Below are positions 14,185 to 15,304 of a DNA stretch of 15,304 nucleotides, piece by piece. A program made the translations under genes and the position numbers. Below the pieces are notes generated by a model. That model worked only from the letters and a program-made list of their open reading frames with translations, did not search any database and was not told where the DNA came from. Origin of the DNA: Chloroflexota bacterium (GTDB taxonomy: Bacteria; Chloroflexota; Chloroflexia; Thermomicrobiales; UBA6265); the NCBI GenBank assembly GCA_023424355.1, contig JAFAEA010000170.1, positions 1-15,304 on the forward strand. The letters run 5' to 3'. Within the stretch, counting starts at the first letter, position 1; each line of letters opens with the position of its first letter.

Positions 14185-15304
14185 ATGAATATCCACGAGT
14201 ATCAGGCTTCCGAGATCCTGGCAAAGCACGGTATTCCCGTGAACCCGGGTAAGGTAGCTACTACACCTGAAGAGGCACGTGCAATCGCCGCCGAGTTCGG
14301 CGGTGTTGTTGTTGTTAAGGCCCAGGTCCACACGGGTGGTCGTGGCAAGGCTGGTGGCGTGAAGCTGGCCAAGAACAAGGACGAAGCCTTCGAGGCTGCC
14401 AAGGCCATCCTCGGCATGGATATCAAGGGCCACAAGGTTAACAAGGTACTTGTGGCCGCCGGCGCCGATATCCAGAAAGAAGTCTATGTCAGCGCGGTCA
14501 TGAACCGACCGGATCGCAAGATCATGATCATGGCCAGTGCCGAAGGCGGTATGGAGATTGAGATCGTTGCCGAGGAGAATCCGGATGCGATTGTCACCCG
14601 TGATGGTGATCCGCTGGTGGGTTTCCGTGGCTTCCAGGCCAAGGAAGTCGCCTTCGCACTCGGTCTGGATGCATCCTTGGTGAATGGCTTCGCCGCCATC
14701 GCCGAGAAGCTCTACCAGATCTTCATGAAGGAAGATGCCACCCTCGTCGAAATCAACCCGCTTATCGTCAATGGCGAAGGCAAGTGGCAGGCGCTGGATG
14801 CGAAGATGAGCTTCGATGACAACGCCCTCTACCGCCATCCGGAAACCGAGCAGCTCCGCGACCTCGCCGAAGAGAATGCCACCGAAATCGACGCCAAGGC
14901 CAGCGGCATTAGCTTCGTGAAGCTGGATGGCACCATCGGCTGTATCGTCAACGGTGCCGGCCTCAGCATGGCCACACTCGATGCGGTGCAGCTCGCTGGC
15001 GGTGAACCGGCCAACTTCCTCGATGTTGGTGGTGGAGCCAACGAAGAGCAGGTGACCAAGGCTTTCAATCTCGTTCTTGCAGATCCTGCCGTGAACGCCA
15101 TTCTCATCAACATCTTCGGCGGTATCACCCGTGGCGATGTGGTAGCTCGCGGTATCGTGGCTGCCCTCAACAATGTCGATGTGAAGGTACCGCTGGTGGT
15201 TCGCCTGAGCGGCACGAACGCCGAAGAAGGCAAGGCAATCCTCGCCGAGCACGGAATCACCGCTGGCGACAGCATGGACGAAGCCGCTGCCCACGTCGTG
15301 GCCG
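14185..15304 (+). CDS. sucC: Succinate-CoA ligase (ADP-forming) beta subunit, last few residues cut off
   Basis: The first 373 residues of a subunit usually about 380-390 long; no stop appears before the window edge, so only a handful are missing. With SucD it converts succinyl-CoA to succinate while making ATP or GTP (TCA cycle). The N-terminus MNIHEYQASEILAKHGIPV is characteristic. The ATP-grasp lid has VVKAQVHTGGRGKAGGVKLA, the metal site has VEINPL with Asn191 and ALDAKMSFDDNALYRH with Asp205, and the C-terminal ligase domain has NFLDVGGGANEEQV, NIFGGITRGDVVARGIV and PLVVRLSGTNAEEGK. GGAGGA 9 bases before the ATG is a good ribosome site. sucD is expected just beyond the window. An open frame of similar length opposite it is a shadow. 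Confidence 0.97.
   Translation, partial: MNIHEYQASEILAKHGIPVNPGKVATTPEEARAIAAEFGGVVVVKAQVHTGGRGKAGGVKLAKNKDEAFEAAKAILGMDIKGHKVNKVLVAAGADIQKEVYVSAVMNRPDRKIMIMASAEGGMEIEIVAEENPDAIVTRDGDPLVGFRGFQAKEVAFALGLDASLVNGFAAIAEKLYQIFMKEDATLVEINPLIVNGEGKWQALDAKMSFDDNALYRHPETEQLRDLAEENATEIDAKASGISFVKLDGTIGCIVNGAGLSMATLDAVQLAGGEPANFLDVGGGANEEQVTKAFNLVLADPAVNAILINIFGGITRGDVVARGIVAALNNVDVKVPLVVRLSGTNAEEGKAILAEHGITAGDSMDEAAAHVVA

Noticed and set aside
14134..15294. 386-residue minus-strand frame opposite sucC
   Set aside because: Antisense shadow of sucC; no motif and no ribosome site.

Overview
The window looks like ordinary chromosome of a member of the Chloroflexota, most likely the Thermomicrobia / Sphaerobacter-like group. 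This is inferred from style, not from a phylogenetic marker. The pointers are a Tat-exported, cysteine-free solute-binding protein with an Ala-Ser-Pro repeat linker after the signal peptide, a permease with a long extracytoplasmic insert, and a Gly-rich protein with two zinc ribbons. No rRNA, tRNA, CRISPR array, transposase or phage gene is visible.

Left part (1-5940), mostly minus strand. A nicotinate phosphoribosyltransferase gene (pncB) runs off the left edge and diverges from a short plus-strand gene for a zinc-ribbon plus J-domain protein. That gene converges tail-to-tail, with overlapping stop codons, on a tightly packed minus-strand operon of dxs (isoprenoid precursor synthesis), rsmG (16S rRNA m7G methylation) and a DUF402 protein. 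The three are linked by 1-nt and 4-nt start/stop overlaps. Upstream of dxs, also on the minus strand, are a GNAT acetyltransferase and a small glycine-rich protein carrying two CxxC...CxxC zinc ribbons, separated by a strong hairpin.

Middle (5941-6557). An AT-richer 617-base divergent control region has candidate promoters for the zinc-ribbon gene (minus) and for the transporter operon (plus), plus several inverted repeats.

Centre-right (6558-13377), plus strand. A complete five-gene Opp/Dpp-type ABC importer: Tat-secreted binding protein, DppB-type permease, DppC-type permease with an expanded outside loop, and two ATPases (OppD- and OppF-like). It ends at a textbook intrinsic terminator. 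A structured, repeat-like hairpin block separates the binding-protein gene from the permeases. Each permease gene is preceded by a tiny open frame that overlaps its start codon, which may couple translation.

Right end. A beta-class carbonic anhydrase gene, then sucC (succinyl-CoA ligase beta subunit) behind its own extended -10 promoter. sucC is cut a few codons before its end by the window edge.

Nothing here is a clear new defence or mobile system. The best candidates for something little described are the double-zinc-ribbon Gly-rich protein with its long leader, the zinc-ribbon/J-domain protein, the structured intergenic block at 8606-8675, and the mini-ORFs before the permeases.
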